A DNA stretch of 64,000 bases, taken from Owenia fusiformis (lineage: Eukaryota > Annelida > Polychaeta > Sabellida > Oweniidae). The position numbers and the translations under genes were made by a program. Below, piece by piece: positions 1 through 14,378 of the stretch (positions within the stretch are counted from its first letter, which is position 1; each line of letters starts with the position of its first letter). Below the pieces are notes generated by a model. That model made no database searches. It was not told the origin of the DNA and saw only the letters and a program-made list of their open reading frames with translations. Location: positions 23,007,936-23,071,935 of the forward strand of contig CAIIXF020000006.1 of NCBI GenBank assembly GCA_903813345.2, given 5' to 3'.

Positions 1-1663
1 ATATTGATGTTGATAAATATTTCATGCATATGCTTACCATGAGGAGCAATCAATAAATAGTTGCTAAACTTGTATTGAAAGACAAAGTATGAGGAAATGT
101 TTGAGGAATTTAGAACCTTTTTGACCTGACCCCCTAAGCTATTTTTGTAATTGATCTGTGGCCTCAGAAATAAAAGACCATTGTTTCAGCAGTAAATAGA
201 TGGACTATTAATTCATTCAAGAGTTTCACATTTTGTTGATAAAACAACTGCTTTTGGCACTTTTCTTTATCAAGTACTTCACTTAAAGGCTCATTCGTGA
301 CTCAACTGAGTAAAATAACAGTCAGATTAAATATCTGAGGTGTAAAAATAAACTATGCCAGTGTTGACAGAACATTTTTTTTATTGCATGTTGGGGTCAA
401 GATGAGCACATCTGATTGTGTAACTCACTTCTATATGAGCAGTATCGCAACAACAAAGAAAAATTCAGTATCTGGTTGGTTTATAATGCATTGTAAAAGC
501 CTTTAATTTAGAGGCACTCAGCCTGAATACACATCCCAGGGCAGGCATGCTATTTATCACACTCTGAAGAATTACATGTATGTACTAGAAAAAGTGGAGT
601 TGTAGCTTTAGGCTTGGAAATAATCTTGTTTCTTGTCTGAAGATTGTTATGTGTTAAAGGCAAGAAAACAAGAAAAAAAGTGAGCTGGGAAATTTTAATT
701 AATACTGTGAAATTCTTTTATAGACAAGGAAAATCATGTATTTCTCTAATAATATCATTTTTATTCATGTAAATCTAACTACAAAATTACAATTTTAAGA
801 AAGAAGGCCTGGATGTCTCATCCAAAACATTTTTGCTACTGCCTTTAACTATGGGTTTATAGTGCAAATTTCTGGCTTTATGAATTTTAAAAATATTTGG
901 GTGATTTGAGCTCTGAGTTGGAGGGATGGTGCATTTAAAGAGGAATATGAATGTACCCTTGATCGTCAGCTGTTAAACCTGTAATTTAGCTGACAGCACT
1001 GCTAAAATGAAGAGGCACAAGAGGCAAAGTTAGAAAAACACATTATAGCCCAAGAGGAGGGAAAACCCTAGAGCTTAAGAAAATTTTAAAACCGCCATTG
1101 AATGCCGTCATTATTCTGTTGATTTGGCTAATCAGCGACGCTGTCGTTTCAGTACAGATTTACATATTAGACATATCTCTTCTTTGAACCTCTCTCTTCC
1201 CCCCTCTTTTACAGCCTAGACCACCCCTATGGGTAAAAATTACAGAAAGAAAAATTCTACAAGTCACTGTCGTTACCGTATGGTTATAGATTATAGCTAA
1301 GGAAGTGAAAAGTGGTTTCAAATAATTCACATCTTTTTTATGATTTTATGATTATATTCATTTCATTCATTACAATGATGTCCATCAATGTATCTCATAA
1401 TTACAGTACTGTACACACTATGCTTATCTTGATGTGATATTGTTTGACAAGTGAATTTTTTTCACTTTGAAGTTGATGAAAATGTATTTCAATTACTGGT
1501 AATTGGTTGCCACCTTTGGTAAACCTCAAATCAAAATATTGCCCTTAACACCATATTAAACACCACAAAAGGCACACAACACCCTAATGGACATCATATA
1601 TGAAAGACTATGATAAACCTTATAAAGGAAAAACCAACACAGTAATAAACTATTTACTTTCAG
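1..1663 (+). other. Intron / 5' flank of the GXYLT gene
   Basis: No convincing exon was seen here. The stretch is AT-rich and ends in a good acceptor (tttactttcag) at 1663, so it is most simply intron upstream of the first GXYLT exon visible in the window. The missing 5' exons, which should encode the signal anchor and the first half of the enzyme, must lie to the left of the window. Confidence 0.6.
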
Positions 1664-4600
1664 AATATCCTGGCAAATGTTGACTCCATTCTATATGTGG
1701 ACACAGACATCTTGTTTATGAGGCCCCTGGATGACATCTGGGCATTCTTCGGCAAGTTCAACTCTAGTCAGATAGCCGCCCTGGCCCCAGAGAGTGAGGA
1801 TGCGGCCACAGGGTGGTACAATAGGTTCGCTAGACATCCATTCTATGGAAAGTTAGGTAAAGATTGAGATGATATGTTTTGGGTTATTTCTCTGCAATTA
1901 ATACACATTGGATGTTTTCTTTAAAAAATCATTAGATGGATATAAGGGAAATTTACTATATTAGATAATTGGAAAGAAGCACACTAGATAATTGTTTTAT
2001 TTTGTTTTAAGCTTGAATAATCAATACGTTATTGACTTAGTGTTTAATAAATTATTTTGCAAACACTGTCTCAATCATGATTTTTCAACAGTTTCCCTCT
2101 GTTTGTAAGATTTTCATCACCAGCTTTGTGATGAAATCCAGTCATAAAAACATAAAGATCTTAATATTTTTTAAATAGATTTGTCTGGGATTGTTTATTA
2201 TACTGTTTGCTTCTAGGTGTTAACTCTGGTGTAATGTTGATGAACCTAACTCGCATGAGGATTGTAAACTGGCAGGACTACATACTCCCATACTATAAAC
2301 AGTACAAGTTGAAGATAACATGGGGTGACCAAGATCTCATAAATATATTTTTCCATTATCATCCAGGTAAAATACAATCATTGTTTACTTGGATTATATT
2401 AAACTAAGATCATGTTATTCTAAAGCCATTTTATACTAATACCAAGATCATGTTACACTCAGACCATTTTTAAGACTAGTGAATTAGATCCCTGATTGGA
2501 GCCAAGATAATATAAAGGGTCATTTGTGTTTAAGATGGTCAGAATCATAATTACCCCCTCCACACTTTATACATTTTGTGTAACAAGTGTAATACACTAT
2601 GCTTTCTTGATATCAATTCTGTAGAGGTTTGATAATTACTATTTACTTTATTGCAACTCAGTCAATAATTCCTGGCATTGTTATGATATAATAAGGGAAC
2701 ATAAACTGTCAACATAAAGTATAAACATAAACTATGAATATCAAACATATGAACTTCTGTAGACATAAGACTGGGGACGTGTATTTGAACAATATTCAGA
2801 GATATATCATGTATTTTAAAATGTATGATGTACTGGATCAATTTACTTAAAATTGCTTCAGAATATTCTCAATTTAGAAGAACAAACTACCCCATTTGTA
2901 CTTTGGGGAGAGGGGGAGGGGGTTGGGTCTGTCAGAGATCCCTGAATTACTGAGGCATTTTTAGAACTTTTACTTTATATTGCTTATTAGAGGTCCCTTG
3001 ACCTCATCTTGATAGACCCACCATTGAGTAGGTTTTAGATCATTATAATGTATTGATTTTAAAACATGTAAAGAACAATACGACAATCTATAAATATTAA
3101 CTTTCAACTGAACATTCAAATTCACTAAATGTGCTGACATTTTGAACAAATATGAGGCAAAATGATGAATTATGTATTTGCATCTCTCATACTATGAACG
3201 CCGATAATATCAATAGATTAAAAGATGTTCCTTAAATAATTTTTTCGTATGTCAGAATTTTACTCTAGTTTTCAAATATGTAATCAGATTTTGATAATAC
3301 TGAAATTAAAAATGTTATTAAAGAAAAAGTGACCCTTGAACATATTCTGTCCGGGCTACTTTAAAATGTGCAATAACATATGTCTTTACTTTATAGAAAA
3401 ACTATACATCTATCCCTGTCAGTGGAACTACAGGCCTGACCACTGTATGTACATGAGTGTATGTAAGCTAGCTGAGATGGATGGGGTCTCTGTGCTTCAT
3501 GGGAGCAGAGGTGTCTACCATAATGAGAAACAACCAGCATTTAAAGCAGTGTACACCGCTATGAAACAGGTGAGGAACCTTCCCATGATGCAATTTTTTA
3601 ACAAGGGAGGGGACAGCAGATTTTATTGCCATTTATTTATGCATGGGCTTTTAAGAGAAATCCCATGATTCAATACCCTGCCCACAGTCTTGTTATAAAC
3701 TACCCTCTGCCTAGTACAGACTATTACAGTTTAAGAGCCCTGCCCCCACGCCCAATGCCCTTAACAGTTTGGGTCATAAATCATTTCAAACCTACTGTGC
3801 TGACCTTTTCTCAAACAATCAGCGAGCTGGAAGGAACATGTGTTAAATGCATGGGTGCAATTATGCAATTACTTCAGAGAAAATATATAGAAAGTTGTCC
3901 ATATATTATATAGACAAACTCTGATTAGCTCAGTGAGTTCAGCGATTTATTGAAAACTGAAAGAGTGAAGACGAAGCTCTCTTGAGAGAGAAGCAAAGAA
4001 TGGAAAGGGTAATGATTCATGCGGGTACAGATAACACATGAGGGACCCAATCACCAATGGCATAATTGGTGTCCCTCAATGTAGAATTTGCAGTTACAAA
4101 ACATTGTATATTATTATATGAATGTACCAGTGTTGAACAAGACTAGGGTAATGTTGATCTAACAAATATATGTTGCATTAACAATGCCAAGAAATTTGAA
4201 TTTTTTTTCAAAAACTCATATAAACATGTACAATTGTAAACAAATCCAATCTTAATGTAATATCTCTATACTGAAATAAAAAAAATCAATAAAAAATCAT
4301 AATGCAGTTTTACCGCTAAAGTTATACTTAGGATATTGTTTTAGTGTCATTGCTGCATTATAATTCAGTTTTATTTCTATTTTCACTTCATACAGTATGA
4401 TAAATGTTGAAAATAATATTGACAGAGAGGGGTTAAATATTCTTGATAAATTATTGTTTTATCATAAGTGTTATCTAATACAACAGGATGAAGCAAATGA
4501 TAGTACAACATAAAATCATAACAGTTAACTTAACTGTAATACTTTATTAATAGAGTTATTTATTTTGTAATTTTCGTGTTTTTTCCAGTACACATTTGAT

Positions 4601-5723
4601 GGTGATTATTTATTTTGTAATTTTCGTGTTTTTTCAGTACACATTTGATGGTGATTATTTATTTTGTAATTTTCGGTTTTTCAGTACACATTTGATAGTG
4701 ATTATTTATTTTGTAATTTTCGTTTTTTCAGTACACATTTGATGGTGATTATTTATTTTGTAATTTTTGTTTTTTCAGTGCACATTTGATGGTGATTATT
4801 TATTTTGTAATTTTCGTGTTTTTTCAGTACACATTTGATGGTGATTATTTATTTTGTAATTCTCGTTTTTTCAGTACACATTTGATAGTGATTATTTATT
4901 TTGTAATTTTCGTTTTTTCAGTACACATTTGATGGTGATTATTTATTTTGTAATTTTCGTGTTTTTTCAGTACACATTTGATGGTGATTATTTATTTTGT
5001 CATTTTCGGTTTTTCAGTACACATTTGATAGTGATTATTTATTTTGTAATTTTCGTGTTTTTTCAGTACACATTTGATGGTGATTATTTATTTTGTAATT
5101 TTCGTGTTTTTTCAGTACACATTTGATGGTGATTATTTATTTTGTCATTTTCGGTTTTTCAGTACACATTTGATAGTGATTATTTATTTTGTCATTTTCG
5201 TTTTTTCAGTACACATTTGATGGTGATTATTTATTTTGTCATTTTCGTGTTTTTTCAGTACACATTTGATGGTGATTATTTATTTTGTCATTTTCGGTTT
5301 TTCAGTACACATTTGATGGTGATTATTTATTTTGTCATTTTCGTGTTTTTTCAGTACACATTTGATGGTGATTATTTATTTTGTAATTTTCGGTTTTTCA
5401 GTACACATTTGATGGTGATTATTTATTTTGTAATTTTCGTGTTTTTTCAGTACACATTTGATGGTGATTATTTATTTTGTCATTTTCGTTTTTTCAGTAC
5501 ACATTTGATGGTGATTATTTATTTTGTAATTTCGTTTTTTCAGTACACATTTGATGGTGACTTGAAATCTGACTTAGTAGACAAAGCAAATGCGCTTTTG
5601 ATGGAACCAACATCCAGAGGAACCAATTGTGGAAAAGTATCACAACTATATTTTAAACAATTTCAAAAACATTTACATGATAGAAAAGCACAAGATAATA
5701 GCCAGAAAAAACCACCTTCCTGA
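1664..5723 (+). CDS. GXYLT1: Glucoside xylosyltransferase (GT8 family), 3' part of gene
   Basis: Four exons are joined in phase: 1664-1856, 2217-2366, 3397-3569 and 5544-5723 (stop TGA), giving about 231 C-terminal residues. Family members are roughly 440 aa, so about half is missing to the left. Visible hallmarks are the DxD metal/nucleotide-sugar motif in [46 protein letters not shown] and [15 protein letters not shown]. All are characteristic of GXYLT1/2, which add xylose alpha-1,3 to O-glucose on EGF repeats of Notch in the secretory pathway (established for the family). Choosing between GXYLT1 and GXYLT2 is not possible here. The acceptor of the last exon is the final copy of a 21-fold tandem array of itself (see repeat at 4555-5560). 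Exon assignment is secure. Whether upstream acceptor copies are ever used is unknown. Confidence 0.93.
4555..5560 (+). repeat. 47-49 bp tandem array made of a repeated 3' splice site
   Basis: Twenty-one copies of a unit containing a T-run, CAG, then TACACATTTGATGGTGAT and TATTTATTTTG. The post-CAG positions are 4589, 4638, 4685, 4732, 4779, 4828, 4875, 4922, 4971, 5018, 5067, 5116, 5163, 5210, 5259, 5306, 5355, 5402, 5451, 5498 and 5544. Only the last copy (5544) continues into unique GXYLT coding sequence. Each copy carries a pyrimidine tract plus AG and the first codons (YTFDGD) of the terminal exon. Small variants occur, such as TGCACA at 4779, GATAGTG in some copies and TTTTGTAA versus TTTTGTCA. 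Spacings alternate near 47 and 49 bp, so roughly every second copy is in the exon's frame. Confidence 0.95.
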
Positions 5724-8100
5724 TGTGTTCACATGAACTTAGCTTACTAGGAAACTTGGATGCTAATATTATGTGTATAAAAGTAATATAAGGGATCAAA
5801 TGCTAACATGTAAAAAGTGCAAACGTGTAAACAAAATAATTTAAAAATGTATTTTAGAAGGTACAAATGCTGAGAAAACGAATTGCAATTATGTAGGGAA
5901 ACTGTAGTAGAGATATTTGTTGTTAGTGTAATGCTAATTTAAAAATCGATGAATACAAAACTTTACTATTATTACTTATTAGAAAAGTAACATATGTAAT
6001 AATATGACTCAAATATGTTTCTACCTCAATTGATGTAGTTATACATATTTATACTGTCATATTTAATAGATTTATATTGTCATATATGACATATTTATAA
6101 TGTCACAGCCACCAGTAACATGTTTATACTGTCAAAGGTGACAGATACATGTTGTCATAGGAATATGGTTGTCAATGTCATTGTTTATTTTGTCATAGGA
6201 TTGTGGCAGTGTATTCTGTCATGCTGAAGAACAATTTATTGTAGAGCAAGAAAAGGTGATCACAAACCAGTTTTTTTGTGGCCTCATAAGCAGCAGGCTT
6301 GGCTATTTATGAAACATTTATATAAACAGAAGTAGCAATATATACAATCATTTAATGCATTGTAAATTGTAATATGAGAAACCATGCACTTATGCGAGTT
6401 TTTACATTGGTGATTTATGGTCCAACCAAAAACCAAGCGTAAAGAGGATATTTTATTGTTTACATTAACTCTGTGTAGTACAATATTAATGTACTACAAT
6501 GTGTTCTGTCTGTTTTTCTGTCCGTTTGCCTTATTTAATGTTTTTTTATGTCTCAATGGACTGTATCAGATCATTGATGTCTCTATGTATACTGTATTGC
6601 TGTGGTGTGGATATTGGTCAACTGCTAGGCCTATTATATAAAATCACATTTACTGTATAGTAAAAACTGTCAGGTGGGACATCTCACAAGTGAAAAAGAA
6701 TATTGATTGGCTTCATGTTAATGGGCTTCTGTAAATAACACCTCTCTAAGTGGAACACACTATAGTCCAAAGGTGTTCCACAATAAATCTAGAAGTGGTG
6801 ACATATTGTCATAGTCTCGAACTTATTTGTGGACAGTGTTCAGCAATCGGCATCTGTAACACCATTTGGTGTTTGGCAGCAAATGGCAGGTGGTGAAAAT
6901 TTGTACGTTAAAGCCTTGTTGCAATTCGAATAGGTAGGCCCTGTGATGACCCAAACTGAATGTTTAATAGCTTGACAATTTCAGGGAAATTTTGAATACA
7001 ATATCATTTTGACATCAAATGCGTATTGACTTTCTAGATATACTGTATGAGAAAAATAGTTTACACATACATTGAAATACAGTAATTATTTCCATTGGTT
7101 ATGCACAAGCCTATAAATAATAGAATAATATTATATGGAAGATAGGAAATCAATGAAAAAGTAGCATATACAAACACCTTTTTCTGAACAGAAATAATTT
7201 TACTGAAAATTTTCAAACCACATTCATGGTTCGCAATTTTGTAATTGAAAAATAACAGGCCTATAAAAGTAACAAAAATGTTTTTCATCATAATATAATG
7301 TTAGCAACCATTCTTTCCATTTAGAGAAATTAATAAGAATATGTACATAAGCTGGAAAATTAAATGATCATTCTCAATGAAATGAATAGGTTTAGAAGGG
7401 GCAAAACATCAAAATTGGTCCAAAAATAAAGCTGGAGTTTTTGATTAATAGAAATCCAGAAATTGTTGATTGTTATTTTAATTACCATTGAGTACAAATT
7501 AATGTTAGATGAAAATCGATACAGAAACGATTGTTAAATATTTTTTAATTACATAAAGTGTGTACTTCATTAGATACAGTTATTGAGTTCAGAATTAATC
7601 CTATGTATGTACTCTTTATATTTATTGGAACTTTACATTTATAAGCTGCTGTAATACATGTACAATTAACATATTAATATGCATATCCATTATCCATTAA
7701 CTAATGCTTCTTTATTAATGTACATGTACGGTATGTAATGTACGTACATATATACTGAATTATTAGAATCGACCCTATAATTACATAGAGTTACATGTAC
7801 ATGTTGATGCCATGCACAGATAGACCCCTAAGTCTCATTCTGCCCATATTAAACCTTCTGTACTTGTCTGACATTAACTTTTATTTTGCCATTTCATGTA
7901 AATGAGAATGTTCTTCATAAGAATTTGTAAGGCAGTAATCTTTCCAGCATTGAAGTAACCGAGAGAATCATTCAGTTTAGAGTTTAAAAATTATCATCCA
8001 CCGTGTTAATTCACCCAGTTGAAAATATAATATACCCAGGGTATATTAGGGTTCATCAGTTACATTGTACCTTGATAAAAATCTACTTGCATCCACTTGA
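5724..8100. other. GXYLT 3' UTR/flank and intergenic AT-rich DNA
   Basis: No coding exon was recognised. The first part probably includes the GXYLT 3' UTR, and an AATAAA lies near 6783. Around 6060-6230 there are several degenerate copies of a short 'tgtcatat / tactgtca' phrase. A copy of the dispersed 'gtggtgaca' repeat sits at about 6787-6930. The small open frames here lack codon structure or family similarity. Confidence 0.5.
6787..6930 (+). repeat. Dispersed 'gtggtgacat ... ggcaggtggtgac' repeat, copy 1
   Basis: The segment reads gtggtgacatattgtcatag, then a variable middle with 'gtgtttggcag', then 'aatggcaggtggtga' and 'ttaaagccttgtt'. The same layout recurs on + at 10005-10133 and, truncated, at 19635-19705. 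It recurs on - at 28078-28235, 29845-29940, 36838-36955 and 37390-37490. It behaves like a short dispersed element, perhaps a MITE or SINE fragment. The class is unknown. Confidence 0.65.
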
Positions 8101-8103
8101 GAA

Positions 8104-8712
8104 TTTGAAAATTACATTGTATTTGAAAATTACATTGTATATTAAAATTACATTGTATTTGAAAATTATATTGTATTTGAAAATTACATTGTATTTGAAA
8201 ATTACATTGTATATTAAAATTACATTGTATTTGAAAATTATATTGTATTTAATTTGAATATTATATTGTATTTGAAAATTACATCACAATTGAAAATTAC
8301 ATTGTATTTGAAAATTACATTGTATTTGAAAATTATATTGTATTTGAAAATTACATCGCAATTGAAAATTACATTGTATTTGAAAATTACATTGTATTTG
8401 AAAATTACATTGTATTTGAAAATTACATTGTATATTAAAATTACATCGCAATTGAAAATTACATTGTATATTAAAATTACATTGTATTTGAAAATTATAT
8501 TGTATTTGAAAATTACATCGCAATTGAAAATTACATTGTATTTGAAAATTACATTGTATTTGAAAATTACATTGTATATTAAAATTACATTGTATTTGAA
8601 AATTATATTGTATTTGAAAACTACATCGCAATTGAAAATTACATTGAATTTGAAAATTACATTGTATTTGAAAATTACATTGCATTTGAAAATTACATTG
8701 CATTTGAAAGTG
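8104..8712. repeat. 18-bp tandem array (about 34 copies)
   Basis: The unit is TTGAAAATTACATTGTAT. Recurring variants are ATTAAAATTACATTGTAT, TTGAAAATTATATTGTAT and TTGAAAATTACATCGCAA. The variants return in a roughly ordered cycle, which suggests higher-order duplication. Because 18 is a multiple of three and the unit lacks stops, long open frames appear on both strands. They read as monotonous hexapeptides and I do not regard them as genes. Confidence 0.9.
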
Positions 8713-9022
8713 CATTTGCAGTCATAAAGAATTATGGAAAATCATGATATGTTTGATGTTATGTCATATTTCTTAATCTTATAATTGAAATTAATAAAAT
8801 ACTAATTTTGATCCAAGCTGAGAAACATTGAAAAACTGCTAATGTGTGATAAATATGAAATGAATTCCATGCTACGGGTGATTAATTATATTAATTAAGA
8901 CCTGTCAATGAAATATGTGTTGTGTTATTTACAGTATAAACATGAACATGTTATTTGTTGAGCTTAATAAATTTATGTGAAGTAAATCTGTATTATTGTT
9001 GATTTTGCTGTTTTTATTATGC

Positions 9023-9158
9023 GGTTTTGTTAGTCTTGCTCAAAGACTGTATCCACCCCCCCCCCGTCACCTTCACTCTCTTTACCTGGCAATATACAGA
9101 GAGAAGGATAAAGGGGGGGGGGGGGTACAGGGTCTTTTAAGCAAGACTATGGTTTTGT
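9023..9158. mobile_element. hAT-like MITE with C-run/G-run arms, copy A
   Basis: The element at 9031-9150 starts TAGTCTTGCT and ends AGCAAGACTAT. It is flanked on both sides by the perfect 8-bp direct repeat GGTTTTGT (9023-9030 and 9151-9158). Inside are a C-run (about 9055-9064) and a matching G-run (about 9113-9125), so the element can fold on itself. The 8-bp target duplication is typical of hAT transposition (known). No transposase is encoded. Relatives lie at 18052-18183 and 58050-58188. Confidence 0.8.
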
Positions 9159-9359
9159 GTAAATGGAAACATATGGATTCCACGAAGTAATCCATTTGCA
9201 GATATGTTACTGGGATTGATGGGCCATGCATTAATATCCCAACAATGCATATACCACAGAACAATGCATGCGGCCACGTGAATAACAGAAGAAATGATTC
9301 AAAATGTCAGTCCCATTTACAGGCTATAAAACTGCACCATTGGTAATGTACAGTTATTA

Positions 9360-9540
9360 GGGATGCATCTCAGTAAAATAGCTCACCTATGTGAGCTAAA
9401 AAGAAACTAGAAAAACAGCAACTCCACGGAGTAGCAAATCCCACAACGCCCGGACACACGAACGGAACGGACGGACAGACGAACGGCTTTTCTACTTAGT
9501 ATATCCCCCTCGAACTTCGTTCGGTGGGATAATAATGGCA
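9360..9540 (+). repeat. Dispersed repeat with palindromic GAACTTCGTTC end
   Basis: The segment contains aaaaacagcaactccacgg, a run of acggacgg-like motifs and 'cccctcgaacttcgttcggtggg'. The reverse-complement end ('cccatcgaacgaagttcgg', then repeated cgtccgtc) is at 21727-21860. A related start, 'aaaaacagcaactcccctg', is at 28032-28052. It looks like one dispersed element family of unknown class. Confidence 0.55.
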
Positions 9541-9631
9541 ATATCCTTAGACAAGACTCTGACACTGGATTAACTCACACTCAACATTCCTTTCTAAGAT
9601 AAATTTAAAAAATATATTTTTTAAAAATCAT

Positions 9632-13394
<3,763 letters not shown>

Positions 13395-13696
13395 TTAAGA
13401 AGTACACGGCAATATCTTAAATATTTTTTTGATTTTCTGAACCCGGAAGTAAATCTGACCTTGACCTTTCACACATGCTGAGTTCCTTGACAAGGGTTTT
13501 TTCTGCAGGTAATAATATGTGTTTTATTCAATAAGCATCCAATAACATTTTGTATGATATTGATATTCCAACTCAACTGGTTTCTAACAACATTTGTATT
13601 GAATTTCATACCAATCGTTGCACTATTTGACGGTGAATAAGTGTAGATTTATGATATCATTTCTAGAGCTTTTTCTCAGAATTGTTGAGAAAAAAC

Positions 13697-13884
13697 CAAG
13701 GAGGATTGGAAGCCAGGGTTCCAACTCGATATTCTTTAATCTCCACGCATGCGTCATTTGCTATTCGTGTCTGTATAATTTGTACGACTGCATGGAGAAT
13801 GACCCGATACTCTCCAACAAAGCTATCGCTAGGTGATTGTTTTGCAGAATATCGGTGTTGCATTCTGGGAGCCAATCCTCCTTG
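13697..13884. mobile_element. Short inverted-repeat element (CAAGGAGGATTGG ends)
   Basis: The left end CAAGGAGGATTGG pairs with the right end CCAATCCTCCTTG. Inside, 'gagaatgacccgatactctc' lies between imperfect arms. Another end of the same family, ccaaggaggattggctccc, is at 60278. MITE-like, no coding capacity. It sits between JMJD7 and MYG1. Confidence 0.6.
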
Positions 13885-14071
13885 AGAAAAAACAGAACAT
13901 TTCTGATTTGTTCAAAATCAGTTCAGATTACTTCAACCAGTTTTTGGTAACTCCGTAACTTGATTTTCTTCCTAATTGGAGTCCCATGTTATTTTCAGCT
14001 ACACGTACATGTAACTGTATTACTCATTCCAATGGTCTACATCTCACTCTCAGTTTTAGCCCAGTTTTTAG

Positions 14072-14215
14072 ACACAGGAAGTTGTTTCAAGACCTTTTGG
14101 GGCCCTTTTTTCTTTCCCCAATTTCAGAACAGAACTCATCTGTTCTGAGAGGTGGAGGGGGGCAAAAGCCCATAAAGGTCCAAAAAGGTCTTGATATGTA
14201 CAACTTCCTGTGTTT
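14072..14215. repeat. Foldback repeat with ACACAGGAAGTTG arms
   Basis: The left arm acacaggaagttg, then 'caagacctttttgggg'-like sequence, pairs with 'ccaaaaaggtcttg' and 'caacttcctgtgt' on the right. The centre is 'cagaacagaactcatctgtt'. It lies just upstream of MYG1 coding sequence. Confidence 0.6.
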
Positions 14216-14378
14216 TCAGAGAGAGGACATATATGGCATGCCTTTGAAACATCCTTGGATTGGTATAAGGGCAAGGCAGAGTTAGGCCCATGAACTTTCT
14301 TGAGACACAATAGTCAGGATCAATATATTTCTTTACGTGACTCTAACTGCAGGTATAACTCAAGGTATAGCCAGACTG

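Larger units (their letters stand above)
13395..14378. promoter_or_regulatory. Shared upstream region of JMJD7 and MYG1 (head-to-head)
   Basis: The JMJD7 start codon (13394, minus) and the earliest supported MYG1 start (14379, plus) diverge from this interval of about 1 kb, which therefore probably holds both promoters. Two inverted-repeat elements lie inside it (13697-13884 and 14072-14215). A short upstream MYG1 exon could also be here: an AG acceptor (ctaactgcag) ends at 14352. No core promoter motif stood out. Confidence 0.45.

Noticed and set aside
5142-5723. 193-codon open frame as an independent gene
   Set aside because: Its first two thirds are the acceptor tandem array; only 5544-5723 is GXYLT coding sequence. 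It matters only if upstream acceptors are used.
8254-8727. 157-codon repetitive protein and its 143-codon antisense partner
   Set aside because: Both are products of the 18-bp repeat lacking stops. No unique sequence, promoter or splice context.
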